A stretch of DNA of 64,000 nucleotides from a virus, in the IMG/VR virus record IMGVR_UViG_3300044946_000078, positions 1 through 64,000 of that record; one strand, given 5' to 3'. The notes under the pieces were generated by a model. It saw only the letters and a list, made by a program, of their open reading frames with translations, was not told the origin of the DNA and ran no database searches. Made by a program: the position numbers and the translations under genes. This document shows, in pieces, positions 14,046 through 21,982 of this stretch. The number at the start of each line of letters is the position of its first letter. Position 1 is the stretch's first letter.

Positions 14046-14246
14046 ATGGACCCACGAATAGATGAAACCCTCAAAGCCGTATGGGCTGGCATTCTGACTG
14101 ATCAGCAACTAAAAGATGCGATTACTCATTACCAACAATTAGTTGACTTGTTGTCACCTCATGGTGATATATACGCTCTTACATATAGAGATGCATGTCA
14201 AACTCTCGATACTCTTCGTCGAATGAAATATCTTAGAGAAGATTAA
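14046..14246 (+). CDS. Hypothetical helical protein
   Basis: 66 aa, helical (TDQQLKDAITHYQQLVDLL). The 36-base gap before it contains a repeated TACCGGAT pair ending in TTTT, possibly an attenuator. Unrecognised. Confidence 0.5.
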   Translation: MDPRIDETLKAVWAGILTDQQLKDAITHYQQLVDLLSPHGDIYALTYRDACQTLDTLRRMKYLRED

Positions 14247-14256
14247 TAATTACCTT

Positions 14257-14616
14257 ATGCGCCACAACATAAACATATCCAAATCTCAAAACGACTTCCT
14301 AGAACTTATTATCCACGAAGATGCCGCAAAAAACATCTCTGGGGCCGTTCAATGGTGTATAGATGCTTGCCAACGTATCGAAAAACTATATGGTACCGAT
14401 GCTTGTGATATTAGCTTCAACGATATAAGAATACCAGATTTACCAAGCGCCGAAGAAGTACTTAAAGCCGGAGAGGAATATGAAAAAGAACACCCAAATC
14501 GGTTCTTTTCTAGGAATGAAGTAATGGGTATCTTAGAACAATATGAAAATAGCGTTGATCATCTTGCCCCACCTTTTCCTACTGACTGGTTTCAAACAAA
14601 CTATCCAACTAAATAA
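14257..14616 (+). CDS. Hypothetical protein with C-terminal DWF-NYP motif
   Basis: 119 aa. Unrecognised body with a C-terminal motif FSRNEVMGILEQYENS...DWFQTNYP that is repeated, diverged, at the end of the 227-aa protein at 17317-18000. Such tails recur at the ends of otherwise unrelated Bacteroidota phage proteins and may be an interaction or localisation tag. Confidence 0.55.
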   Translation: MRHNINISKSQNDFLELIIHEDAAKNISGAVQWCIDACQRIEKLYGTDACDISFNDIRIPDLPSAEEVLKAGEEYEKEHPNRFFSRNEVMGILEQYENSVDHLAPPFPTDWFQTNYPTK

Positions 14617-14624
14617 CAAAACTT

Positions 14625-14804
14625 ATGACCAAAAATGAATTTCACGCTTTCTTGCGTAGCGAAGGATTAACAGGACACTACAAAGGAAATTTAAACGACG
14701 GTATCATGTATATACGTGGTAAAGTAATAGGCAAAACACTATGGGATTATATCCGTAGTAAAGCCTATAGTTGTCACTTCCAGGTTGAAATAGATAAAGC
14801 CTAA
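14625..14804 (+). CDS. Hypothetical small protein
   Basis: 59 aa, start in AACTTATG context. Basic, with helix KNEFHAFLRSEGL and strand GIMYIRGKVIGK. Unrecognised. Confidence 0.5.
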   Translation: MTKNEFHAFLRSEGLTGHYKGNLNDGIMYIRGKVIGKTLWDYIRSKAYSCHFQVEIDKA

Positions 14805-14807
14805 TTT

Positions 14808-15029
14808 ATGTACGCAATAGGATCAGCAATATACGATGGGCTTCTTTCTCACGTCAACGGAAACGCTTATGCCTTTCGCGAAAAGACCGAACAAATAGAA
14901 CAAGGTGCTACAGTGTGTTTTTTTGATACAAAAGAAGACACCATTAATTACATAAAAGATATGCAGAGCGAGACATCCTTTTTTATCGGCGATCTCCCTT
15001 ATCCAGTTTATTTAGGAGATAATCCATAA
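14808..15029 (+). CDS. Hypothetical protein
   Basis: 73 aa, unrecognised. Beta-like (TVCFFDTKEDTINYIKDM). Begins 3 bases after the previous stop. Confidence 0.5.
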   Translation: MYAIGSAIYDGLLSHVNGNAYAFREKTEQIEQGATVCFFDTKEDTINYIKDMQSETSFFIGDLPYPVYLGDNP

Positions 15030-15073
15030 CCAATACAACAACTTAGCATTTAATTACGTTTAAATAAGAAAAA

Positions 15074-15418
15074 ATGAACTTGCAAGAATTTCCATTCCCC
15101 AAAATGACAGCCATAGATATGGCATTCCCAACGGCCAGTACTGACCCACTTCTTTTAAAAGAAGCTAAAGAAAGGGGATTTTATAATGGCCATGAAAAGG
15201 GAAACGAAATGTTTAATCAACTATTTTATAGCGGTGGGCAAGTAGTATTTAAGAAGGGAATCTCTGAAGAATTTGCTAATGACGCATATAGTTATCTTCG
15301 GGGATTTATAGGATCGTGGGCTCCTAAACATCAAGAAAAGGAGGCTATATGTGCGCTTATTCTTTCAGAAATAGCTGAACGAGTTGATCCTGTAAAAGAA
15401 TCTAAAAAGAAACAATAA
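15074..15418 (+). CDS. Hypothetical protein
   Basis: 114 aa, unrecognised. Helical central part (KEAKERGFYNGHEKGNEMFN) and Lys-rich C-terminus. Member of the plus-strand cluster. Confidence 0.5.
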   Translation: MNLQEFPFPKMTAIDMAFPTASTDPLLLKEAKERGFYNGHEKGNEMFNQLFYSGGQVVFKKGISEEFANDAYSYLRGFIGSWAPKHQEKEAICALILSEIAERVDPVKESKKKQ

Positions 15419-15430
15419 ATACTATTAGTT

Positions 15431-15712
15431 ATGCCCCATACTCCTGCCTCCTGGTTTTCCCATACTAGTGACGATGGCTGGAAATCCGTTATAGATAGAA
15501 ACAATCACCTTATATGCTCACTTCCTCGTATAGCCACTAATTCCGATCAAGAAGCTAATTTAAGGCTATTGGAACGCGCCCCGGAATTGTTAGGCGCATT
15601 GGAAGAAATAACAGACTTGATCGCTACCTATCATTTGGATACACAACAAGATGTTTTTGATTCCAGTTACAAAGCCAAAGATCTAATCAAAAGAATAAAA
15701 GATAACCAATAA
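15431..15712 (+). CDS. Phage protein with LRLLERAPELL motif
   Basis: 93 aa. Contains ANLRLLERAPELLGALEEITDLI, a motif found in many small phage proteins of unknown function across bacteria (the NA-LIAAAPELL type). N-terminus is a small beta unit (DGWKSVIDRNNHLICSL). Recognisable as a phage family but without a known activity. Confidence 0.6.
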   Translation: MPHTPASWFSHTSDDGWKSVIDRNNHLICSLPRIATNSDQEANLRLLERAPELLGALEEITDLIATYHLDTQQDVFDSSYKAKDLIKRIKDNQ

Positions 15713-15721
15713 ACATTACTT

Positions 15722-16030
15722 ATGCGCCATGAAAAAATATTTATCCGGGAAGATAAAAGCAAAGTGAGTCTTACCGTTTCTATTGACATCTCAACTTATT
15801 CCAGAACTCCCATAGAATGGGATTTTTCAGTAGCCATTTGCGAGCCAAGAAAGCGTACATGGAAATATGTAACAAATAAGGATGATTATAGTTGGCGAAA
15901 ACTATCCATGGAAGATAGAGCTAAATATGATAGATCCATGTATCTTAAACACGTTACAACTGAAGAGGTTCTGGAAGTTCAGATGGAATTGTGGGAAATG
16001 ATCAAACCTAAACTTATTGATAACCAATAA
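15722..16030 (+). CDS. Hypothetical protein
   Basis: 102 aa, unrecognised. Beta-rich N-terminal half with a basic centre (EPRKRTWKYVTNKDDYSWRK), helical C-terminus (EEVLEVQMELWEMIKPKL). ATTACTTATG start context. Confidence 0.5.
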   Translation: MRHEKIFIREDKSKVSLTVSIDISTYSRTPIEWDFSVAICEPRKRTWKYVTNKDDYSWRKLSMEDRAKYDRSMYLKHVTTEEVLEVQMELWEMIKPKLIDNQ

Positions 16031-16041
16031 ATACATTACTT

Positions 16042-16296
16042 ATGCCTTTACTTAATATAGAAGTTCTCAAATATGGAGAGGAAAACCACGCTATCGAGCA
16101 AATGGTAGCTAATCATCGCCAAGGAAGAACTCAGCTCGTCTTAGAAACAATTGCTGGATACATGCTCGCTAAAAGGGCTCAATTTCCTATCGTCAATAAA
16201 GGCTATACAATTTGCTATTTGGACGCCTTTCAACGACTAAATATTTCAGAAGACGGAGGAGAGACCAATACACTTAGTATTTATTGGGAAGAATAA
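16042..16296 (+). CDS. Hypothetical protein
   Basis: 84 aa, unrecognised. Helical with a beta end (TLSIYWEE). ATTACTTATG start context identical to the preceding gene. Confidence 0.5.
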   Translation: MPLLNIEVLKYGEENHAIEQMVANHRQGRTQLVLETIAGYMLAKRAQFPIVNKGYTICYLDAFQRLNISEDGGETNTLSIYWEE

Positions 16297-16306
16297 AATA
16301 AAAATC

Positions 16307-16762
16307 ATGAAAAGAAAAATTGAATTTAGGGCCTTTGACACTGAACTTAAAGTAATGATGGACGACGGAGGTATCTGTGTATATTCAGATGGGACTATAG
16401 GCATGGATATTGGCGATTTTGATTCATACTATGGCCACATAGTAGATCATGATAGTCTCCCAGTACACATAGGCGCAGGAGACGACTGGCTGTTTATCCT
16501 AGATAAAATTGAATTAATGCAATTCACTGACCTATTCGACAAAAACAATACACCCATATACGAAGGAGATATTGTAAGAGACAGTGAGGTTATTTATTGG
16601 GTTGAATTTGGTTCTTTCACTCATGATGAATGTACTTTTCAAGGATGGCTCATTAAAAGCAATAGACTTGGATTTGGTGGGGGCCTATCTCCGGATGATA
16701 GTTCAGTTTTAGAAGTAATAGGGAACATCTATCAGCACGCTCATTTGCTAGAACAAAAATAA
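16307..16762 (+). CDS. YopX-like phage protein
   Basis: 151 aa. Seen: opening KIEFRAFDTELKVM, then TDLFDKNNTPIYEGDIVRD and VIGNIYQHAHLLEQ, the three conserved stretches of the YopX family. YopX-type proteins are common in phages and prophages of Firmicutes and Bacteroidota; their activity is unknown. Length is normal for the family. Confidence 0.75.
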   Translation: MKRKIEFRAFDTELKVMMDDGGICVYSDGTIGMDIGDFDSYYGHIVDHDSLPVHIGAGDDWLFILDKIELMQFTDLFDKNNTPIYEGDIVRDSEVIYWVEFGSFTHDECTFQGWLIKSNRLGFGGGLSPDDSSVLEVIGNIYQHAHLLEQK

Positions 16763-16773
16763 ATTCATATTAT

Positions 16774-16938
16774 ATGGGACTAAATACTTATGAACTTGTT
16801 GACGATTCCTACTCCTCCATACAGCATGTATTTGATACATGTGAGGCAGAATCAATTGAAAGTGCGAAAGATATTTTCCGTGAACGTGGATGGGGAATAA
16901 CCACCGAAAATGTAAGGCTTCAGCCAGATCAGGAATAA
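16774..16938 (+). CDS. Hypothetical small protein
   Basis: 54 aa, acidic. The layout YELVDDS...SIESAKDIFRERGWG resembles small phage proteins but I cannot name a family. Fits the gap between two genes. Confidence 0.5.
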   Translation: MGLNTYELVDDSYSSIQHVFDTCEAESIESAKDIFRERGWGITTENVRLQPDQE

Positions 16939-16956
16939 CCATTAAACTAACTACTT

Positions 16957-17244
16957 ATGGAACACGATAAAAAACTATTGGATGCCGCCGATCATTTCAT
17001 GGAAAATGATGAAACACTTGATAGATTGGACCAAGAGAATAGATCTTTCAGCGCTGGTAAATACGGTTTTATGAGTGGGGCTGAATGGCAAAAAGAACAA
17101 GATAGTGATCTTCTTAAAGCACTACAAGATTTATACGTGGTAGCTGCTCCTAAATTTACACATATTTTCGATGGTGTAAAAAGCGAACATCCAGTGCTTT
17201 TGCAAACAAGGGAATCCATTATAAAAGCAGGAGGTGCAATATGA
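16957..17244 (+). CDS. Hypothetical protein
   Basis: 95 aa, unrecognised, helical and acidic. Contains AEWQKEQDSDLLKALQDLY. Stop overlaps the next start. Confidence 0.5.
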   Translation: MEHDKKLLDAADHFMENDETLDRLDQENRSFSAGKYGFMSGAEWQKEQDSDLLKALQDLYVVAAPKFTHIFDGVKSEHPVLLQTRESIIKAGGAI

Positions 17245-17327
17245 TGATCTTATCCATACTCGAATTAACTGGACTAGTTGCTGCTTGTATTCATTACTTA
17301 ATTAAAAATATGAAGCATGGAAAATAA
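17241..17327 (+). CDS. Membrane mini-protein
   Basis: 28 aa, one hydrophobic helix (ILSILELTGLVAACIHYLI) and a basic end. Coupled by overlap to both neighbours, which argues for translation. Confidence 0.4.
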   Translation: MMILSILELTGLVAACIHYLIKNMKHGK

Positions 17328-18000
17328 ACTTGAATGTAGACCTGTATTGCTTCAATCTTATGATGGAACAAAAGGATTAATCAAGGTAAAAGATGGCATA
17401 TTATCACTTGTTCCTCCATTAATGAGGTTCTATACCTCTGAACATCTATACCTTGTTAGTGATAGAGAGATAGAAGAAGGTGATTATATATATGGGTATG
17501 GGGGGATTAGTAAATTCGGGGGAATGCTTCAAATGTATGAATATCTTCATAGATATAAGAAAGTAGAAGCATCTACAGACCCTTCATTAGGTCGTCCTGG
17601 CGTCCCTAAAGAATGGATCGAAAAAGAGTATATAGCAAAGCAGGGTAAGATTGATAAGGTTTGGCTTAAAATGTCAGAATATACAACAAGGTGGGACATG
17701 GGAGAAATTGGAGTACAGGCAGAAAATACAACCGCCCAAGCTCCTTCAACTAATCAACGAGGTGAAGTAATCATCCTATCTACAGTAGAGGAGAAAAAAG
17801 ATTATCTCATGCCTGGGGACGGCGATGGATTCGGCAACTTCTTAAAAGGCAACTTAAATCTACCTGGCAAAGTTATCGTAAATAAACCACCGACAAAAAC
17901 ATACACAAGAGAAGAAGTAATGAATATTATATTGAATTGGCATGATGACCAATCGACACTTTCTATCAAAGATTGGTTCGACTCAAATTATCCACTCTAA
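17317..18000 (+). CDS. Hypothetical protein with C-terminal DWF-NYP motif
   Basis: 227 aa, one of the largest products of the cluster. N-terminal ~75 residues are Tyr/Gly-rich beta (GDYIYGYGGISKFGG); the middle is mixed; the end carries TREEVMNIILNWHDD...DWFDSNYP, matching the tail of the 119-aa protein at 14257. Unrecognised. Overlaps the preceding mini-gene by 11 bases. Confidence 0.6.
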   Translation: MENKLECRPVLLQSYDGTKGLIKVKDGILSLVPPLMRFYTSEHLYLVSDREIEEGDYIYGYGGISKFGGMLQMYEYLHRYKKVEASTDPSLGRPGVPKEWIEKEYIAKQGKIDKVWLKMSEYTTRWDMGEIGVQAENTTAQAPSTNQRGEVIILSTVEEKKDYLMPGDGDGFGNFLKGNLNLPGKVIVNKPPTKTYTREEVMNIILNWHDDQSTLSIKDWFDSNYPL

Positions 18001-18012
18001 ATAACTTACTTT

Positions 18013-18270
18013 ATGCAAAAGATAACAGGTAATGAAACCGTATTGGGAATGCCATCATGGCAAGGAGAAAATCGCATATTTGAACCAGCTGAAGGAATGC
18101 CCCTACGGCTATATATAGCAACTATGATCCAATCTGGTCTTGTTTCTAACCCCACCTGCAACAAATTTGGCCCTAATTGGTATTCAGAAACGGCACTTAA
18201 ACATGTTGACGTATTAATAGACGCCTACAACAAAACACCTAATCCCAATGATGGCTCTCAAGACTATTAA
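18013..18270 (+). CDS. Hypothetical protein
   Basis: 85 aa, unrecognised. Aromatic/Pro-containing N-terminus and helix WYSETALKHVDVLIDAYN. TTACTTTATG start context. Confidence 0.5.
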   Translation: MQKITGNETVLGMPSWQGENRIFEPAEGMPLRLYIATMIQSGLVSNPTCNKFGPNWYSETALKHVDVLIDAYNKTPNPNDGSQDY

Positions 18271-18281
18271 ATATAAATTGT

Positions 18282-18464
18282 ATGTCATTCACAATTGTAT
18301 TAAATAATCACCTATTCTTTATCTGCGTAGCTGTACTTTGGGTAGCTGCTATAGTATGGATAGTGATTGAAATAAGGAATGCTCCGCTTGATCCTTCCGA
18401 TCTTAATGAAGAACCTAGGCGATACTACAACGAAGGTATAATGGACGAGATCCACAAAAACTAA
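18282..18464 (+). CDS. Single-pass membrane protein
   Basis: 60 aa, one transmembrane helix (LFFICVAVLWVAAIVWIVIEI) and an acidic soluble tail. First of a run of membrane mini-proteins to 19840. Confidence 0.5.
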   Translation: MSFTIVLNNHLFFICVAVLWVAAIVWIVIEIRNAPLDPSDLNEEPRRYYNEGIMDEIHKN

Positions 18465-18469
18465 TTAAA

Positions 18470-18640
18470 ATGAGCAATAAAACTTTTGGTACTATTGGGA
18501 TTTGCATAATATTCATTGGGTCCGCATCGTTTTTTTTTGGTATAAATGATGTTGGAATTATGTGCGTTCCAACGGGGACTATCATGTCAGTTGGTGGTCT
18601 TATTTTACGTGAAATAGATAACTTAAAAAACAAACCATGA
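18470..18640 (+). CDS. Two-helix membrane mini-protein
   Basis: 56 aa with two hydrophobic segments (TIGICIIFIGSASFFFG; MCVPTGTIMSVGGLIL). Stop overlaps the next start (ATGA). Unrecognised. Confidence 0.5.
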   Translation: MSNKTFGTIGICIIFIGSASFFFGINDVGIMCVPTGTIMSVGGLILREIDNLKNKP

Positions 18641-18831
18641 ATTGCCACGAATATCAAAACCTAAACATCAAAGAGAAGCGAGAATTCATTGGCAGCTTAG
18701 TTCACGCTGCTACATGCGATTCAATTGGATTTACGGACGCAGAAAAGCTCATCGCCAAAGCTCATATAAGAGGTGTCTTTGAAGATGTAATTATTAATCC
18801 CTCGCAGGAAGAACCAGAAACCGAAAAATAG
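18637..18831 (+). CDS. Hypothetical small protein
   Basis: 64 aa, helical and soluble (KREFIGSLVHAATCDSIGF). Translationally coupled to the preceding membrane protein. Unrecognised. Confidence 0.5.
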   Translation: MNCHEYQNLNIKEKREFIGSLVHAATCDSIGFTDAEKLIAKAHIRGVFEDVIINPSQEEPETEK

Positions 18832-18836
18832 ATTAT

Positions 18837-19187
18837 ATGAATATAAAATTATTTCAGTATGGATGTACGCTCGTGTTAGGACTAACATTAGGTTGGATAG
18901 CTGCTTGGAATGATAAGCCAGTTCAGGTAATTACACATACTATAATAGATTCAATTTGTTATATAGGCCCATGTCCTTCCCCGAAATTAGATTCAGGCTA
19001 TACCGCACTTTCTGTTTATAGCATAACGCTAAATCCATACTGGCATAGATATCATCAAGGGAAGTTTTTATATGTGATAAAATATAAAAACATGGGACCT
19101 GGATTTACTTATCTATCAATTAATAGCAACGAAAAATGGCAAGTTGGAGATTACATTTACGTCAGCAATAAAATTCCATTAAAATGA
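18837..19187 (+). CDS. Exported or membrane-anchored protein
   Basis: 116 aa. N-terminal hydrophobic helix (LVLGLTLGWIAAW) acting as anchor or uncleaved signal, then a Tyr-rich beta domain (HQGKFLYVIKYKNMGPGFTYLS). Probably periplasmic. Overlaps the next start by 4 bases. Confidence 0.5.
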   Translation: MNIKLFQYGCTLVLGLTLGWIAAWNDKPVQVITHTIIDSICYIGPCPSPKLDSGYTALSVYSITLNPYWHRYHQGKFLYVIKYKNMGPGFTYLSINSNEKWQVGDYIYVSNKIPLK

Positions 19188-19474
19188 AACCACACACATT
19201 ATTTGAGATAGAAGACTTCCAAAGGGATGATCTTACTATCCAAGTCCAAATCGAAGGAAGAGGAGCTATAGACATCCCTCGCCCAGCGTACGAAAAGTTC
19301 CTTAAAGATTCGGGAAGACTTAATATCTATGACCCCGAAAATCCTATAAAATTTTGGGGACAAATGAATGCCGAACTATATTGGGATTGTAAGTCTGAAT
19401 TTTTCATTGCCAACGATTTGTATGAGTACATCATACGAAATCACGATTTAGTACATGAAATACTGATGGCATGA
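19184..19474 (+). CDS. Hypothetical protein
   Basis: 96 aa, unrecognised, acidic, mixed alpha/beta. Coupled to both neighbours by 4-base overlaps. Confidence 0.5.
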   Translation: MKPHTLFEIEDFQRDDLTIQVQIEGRGAIDIPRPAYEKFLKDSGRLNIYDPENPIKFWGQMNAELYWDCKSEFFIANDLYEYIIRNHDLVHEILMA

Positions 19475-19629
19475 ACGACAGCCGCGATAACTCAGATTTT
19501 TCAGGATGCTTCGATTACTTAATAATCGGAATCTTAGTCCTGATTATTGTACTCGGTTGCTTTGCTCTTATTACACCTCTTTTGCCAGATCATTTTTTAA
19601 CAACTTTAATTAATAAAATCACACAATGA
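19471..19629 (+). CDS. Membrane mini-protein
   Basis: 52 aa; one long hydrophobic segment (LIIGILVLIIVLGCFALITPLL). Coupled by ATGA overlaps on both sides. Unrecognised. Confidence 0.5.
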   Translation: MNDSRDNSDFSGCFDYLIIGILVLIIVLGCFALITPLLPDHFLTTLINKITQ

Positions 19630-19772
19630 AACGTTCAATTCTTATTTTAACTCTATTAACAGGTATTCTTGGTGGATTACTTGGAGGATGCGCAAAGTAT
19701 CCGTATGGCGTAAACTACTACCGGAACAATCCCCACTGTGGCTCTATCAATGGTCATTATCATCATCTATGA
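19626..19772 (+). CDS. Small lipoprotein
   Basis: 48 aa. N-terminal Lys-Arg, hydrophobic stretch and a lipobox GLLGGC (Cys at residue 22), so the mature ~27-residue peptide would be lipid-anchored. The mature part is His/Tyr/Asn-rich (YYRNNPHCGS, GHYHHL). In phages such small lipoproteins can be superinfection-exclusion or lysis factors; no specific family recognised. Confidence 0.55.
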   Translation: MKRSILILTLLTGILGGLLGGCAKYPYGVNYYRNNPHCGSINGHYHHL

Positions 19773-19840
19773 AGGCGATACCATACATAGCTACGGCGGT
19801 TCTTATTGCATTGGCTATTAGAATCATATTCATCATTTAA
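19769..19840 (+). CDS. Hydrophobic mini-peptide
   Basis: 23 aa, almost entirely a transmembrane segment, coupled by ATGA overlap to the lipoprotein gene. Kept at low confidence because of size. Confidence 0.3.
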   Translation: MKAIPYIATAVLIALAIRIIFII

Positions 19841-19851
19841 AATCAAAAAAT

Positions 19852-20274
19852 ATGTCTCTTTTATTTTGGAAAAGAAAAGGAACAAATAAGGTGATCCATC
19901 CTGATTGCTACCAAAAACTTCCTATTAGTAAGAAGGTTCTGTACGAACAGACAAAAAACCAACCTACTCATTACTATAGGGGTGATTCCTATGACGATGG
20001 GCTTGCTCTCATAGAAGGTGCAATCATCGGAGCCGAAGTAGCTAATTTAATGGATGACGGTAGCTCTAATTCTGGCTCATCAGATACTTCTTTTGGCGGT
20101 TTTGGTGGGGGAGATTTCGGGGGCGCAGGGGCTGGCGGAGATTGGGGCAATTCTGGATCTTCTGACCTTGGTAGTTCCTCATCCGATTCCGGATCTTCCT
20201 ATGATTCTGGCAGCAGTTCGGATAGCTCAAGCACCTATGATAGCGGATCCTTGGATTCTGGTGGAGGATGGTAA
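19852..20274 (+). CDS. Protein with Gly/Ser/Asp low-complexity tail
   Basis: 140 aa. The first ~65 residues are a normal charged domain (KRKGTNKVIHPDCYQKLPISKKVLY); residues ~70-140 are almost only Gly, Ser, Asp, Phe and Tyr in irregular repeats. Last gene of the plus-strand cluster, before the terminator. The tail looks intrinsically disordered and could drive self-association; unrecognised. Confidence 0.55.
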   Translation: MSLLFWKRKGTNKVIHPDCYQKLPISKKVLYEQTKNQPTHYYRGDSYDDGLALIEGAIIGAEVANLMDDGSSNSGSSDTSFGGFGGGDFGGAGAGGDWGNSGSSDLGSSSSDSGSSYDSGSSSDSSSTYDSGSLDSGGGW

Positions 20275-20319
20275 TTACGCAGCAGGTATTTTTTCATATA
20301 GGATAAGGTTTGAAAAAAC

Positions 20320-20353
20320 GGGGGTTGTATTCTTACATGCCCCCTATTTTTTT
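20320..20353 (+). terminator. Terminator of plus-strand cluster
   Basis: GGGGG..TGTA/TACA..CCCCC stem (20320-20344) followed by seven T (20347-20353). Converges with the next terminator. Confidence 0.7.
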
Positions 20354-20360
20354 ATCCAAA

Positions 20361-20390
20361 GAAAAGGCCCGTGTGTAGATACACCGGGCC
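20361..20390 (-). terminator. Terminator of late minus-strand block
   Basis: GGCCCG/CGGGCC stem around 13 bases with inner TGT/ACA pairing; on the minus strand followed by TTTTC. Lies 30 bases past the endolysin stop. Confidence 0.7.
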
Positions 20391-20418
20391 TAACGATTGC
20401 TTGCCATATAAAATGTCT

Positions 20419-21072
20419 TTATGCTGGGGCTAACCAGATAACTGAATCTAGTAAGTTGTCATTTTGTGTTGTAGATGGATCATATTCGATCCCATCTAGG
20501 GTCTTTTGATCATGCTGGATTAGCTGATATCCCCTTACAGCCACAGAACCGCCGTTATAGGCTCGCCAGTAGTGCGTAAAGCTTAAATTGGCATATAGCT
20601 GCTCCGGAGATAAGCCAGTCTGAAATCCAACATATAGCCCTGGTAGATAGCCGCCCTCGGTAACGGCAGATGCCCAATTATTACAATACCCAATGATGTC
20701 TTCGGAAGTTGCCTCTTTTGACACCATTTCTAAATCGAGCCACAATACCATCCCGCTAGGCAATCCAACTGTATTTTTAGCATACGATGCCGCAAAACCA
20801 CCATATTGGCTCCCTAGTTCCGGCGTAGGTAACCAGTCGGGCAATGGAACGTGTTGTACTGCGCTAAGACACAGTCCAGATGCCAATATCAAAGTAGCTT
20901 CTTCATAAGTCAGATTCCCCGACATTAAGGCCGACGTACGTGGTAGATATCGAATGGCTCCCACAAATCCAGCCTCCTTAAACTCTTTTGCTTGTAAGGC
21001 TGTAAGAGGAGCGTTGACATCAAATACTTGAAGTCCCTGAGAGGCCTTTTGTACTGTTCCTTGTAGTGGCAT
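20419..21072 (-). CDS. DUF1906 (Rv2525c-like) glycoside-hydrolase-fold endolysin candidate
   Basis: 217 aa. Seen: opening DVNAPLTALQAKEFKEAGFVGAIRYL, then LTYEEATLILASGLCLSAVQH, SYAKNTVGLPSGMVLWLDLE, YLPGLYVGF and GYQLIQHDQ, the ordered strands of the Rv2525c/DUF1906 TIM-barrel family related to GH25 lysozymes. The acidic WLDLE is the expected catalytic-site strand. Most likely the peptidoglycan-degrading endolysin. It is last in the late block, starts at the exact end of the preceding gene and follows a set of membrane proteins, as in lysis cassettes. No signal peptide, so release needs a holin-like partner. Confidence 0.75.
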   Translation of the reverse strand: MPLQGTVQKASQGLQVFDVNAPLTALQAKEFKEAGFVGAIRYLPRTSALMSGNLTYEEATLILASGLCLSAVQHVPLPDWLPTPELGSQYGGFAASYAKNTVGLPSGMVLWLDLEMVSKEATSEDIIGYCNNWASAVTEGGYLPGLYVGFQTGLSPEQLYANLSFTHYWRAYNGGSVAVRGYQLIQHDQKTLDGIEYDPSTTQNDNLLDSVIWLAPA

Positions 21073-21578
21073 TATGATGCGCTTGAATTAGAAACTTTAT
21101 AAGCTACACGGGCCGTATTGGCGGTCGCTACTGTTATATTAGATCCAGCAGGAGCGAGTTTCGACATTACCAAATTACCGTAACTGTTCAGTAATACTTG
21201 CTGCTGTGCGGGACTTGCGGTAGCTACTTTTGTTAAAGCGGCTTTAGCTACGGCATCAGGATTAGCCAAGGTTTCATTTTCTGCGCCGGTAGCGGGTGCG
21301 CCAGTGGCTGTAACTAACCCATCCAAATAGGTAAGACCAGCAAGAATACCCGCCAAAATGGTATTAGCAATGGATGCTGCCGTAGTCCCGATATTATCCG
21401 GGATAAGCGATTCTATTGTAACTGCTTCAGGATTGTTTAATTCACTTTGAAGTTTTTCGATGAAGGCTTCGGCAGTAGGCACCAATTCCTGTTCTTCCTT
21501 GGAAAGAGAAGAGAAAAATGATTTTATGGCATCCCATGCGCCTACTAAAATGGATTCAATGTCTTGTAAAAGATTCAT
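21072..21578 (-). CDS. Hypothetical Ala-rich protein in lysis region
   Basis: 168 aa. Helical N-terminus (ESILVGAWDAIKSFFSSLSKEEQEL), hydrophobic Ala/Gly-rich middle (ASIANTILAGILAGLTYLDGLV) that could insert in membranes, Ala/Thr/Ser-rich end. Proteins with this look sit in virion/lysis regions of Bacteroidota phages; unrecognised. Stop overlaps the endolysin start by a base. Confidence 0.5.
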   Translation of the reverse strand: MNLLQDIESILVGAWDAIKSFFSSLSKEEQELVPTAEAFIEKLQSELNNPEAVTIESLIPDNIGTTAASIANTILAGILAGLTYLDGLVTATGAPATGAENETLANPDAVAKAALTKVATASPAQQQVLLNSYGNLVMSKLAPAGSNITVATANTARVAYKVSNSSAS

Positions 21579-21595
21579 GATTTTATGATTTATAG

Positions 21596-21982
21596 TTAAA
21601 TTTCGATGTCGATTGAAAGCTCTCGTTTATCCAGCGCCACTTTTTTCTTAAACTCGTACTCCTCTTTTTTTAGAGCAAATTTCCTTTCCTTTCGTTTGTC
21701 ATGCCAGTTTATTAAGCGAGTTACCAAAATAGTAATTAGCGACACCAATGCTATGATCGATTTAACATCGGCTATCCCATTCTCCCATACTATGCCGCCG
21801 GTTAAAGCTATCATAATTATTTCCGCTATTACCCATTTTGATATAACTATTTCCACTTTTTTAATTTTAGCAATTGCGGAATGGAAATCATCAACATGAT
21901 TACGATATCTATCGAAAAAAACACCAATATTATGTTGGGTTTGCTCGCTTTGACGTAATTGTTTTGTGCGGAAATCTGCCAT
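21596..21982 (-). CDS. Two-helix membrane protein with coiled C-terminus
   Basis: 128 aa. N-terminal amphipathic part, two transmembrane helices (residues ~46-65 and ~73-90), then a charged helix rich in Lys/Glu (KRKERKFALKKEEYEFKKKVALDK). The topology fits a holin or spanin-like lysis protein. Its first 136 bases overlap the preceding membrane gene in another frame. Confidence 0.5.
   Translation of the reverse strand: MADFRTKQLRQSEQTQHNIGVFFDRYRNHVDDFHSAIAKIKKVEIVISKWVIAEIIMIALTGGIVWENGIADVKSIIALVSLITILVTRLINWHDKRKERKFALKKEEYEFKKKVALDKRELSIDIEI

Noticed and set aside
13824-14108. 94-codon minus-strand frame in the small-gene cluster
   Set aside because: Phe/Tyr/Ile-rich without regular structure and antisense to a well-placed plus-strand gene (13830-14009).
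20419-21072. Typical GH25 muramidase
   Set aside because: The chain follows the DUF1906/Rv2525c order (DVN...RYL...LTYEEA) rather than the GH25 DxS/ExD signature, so it is listed under that family.
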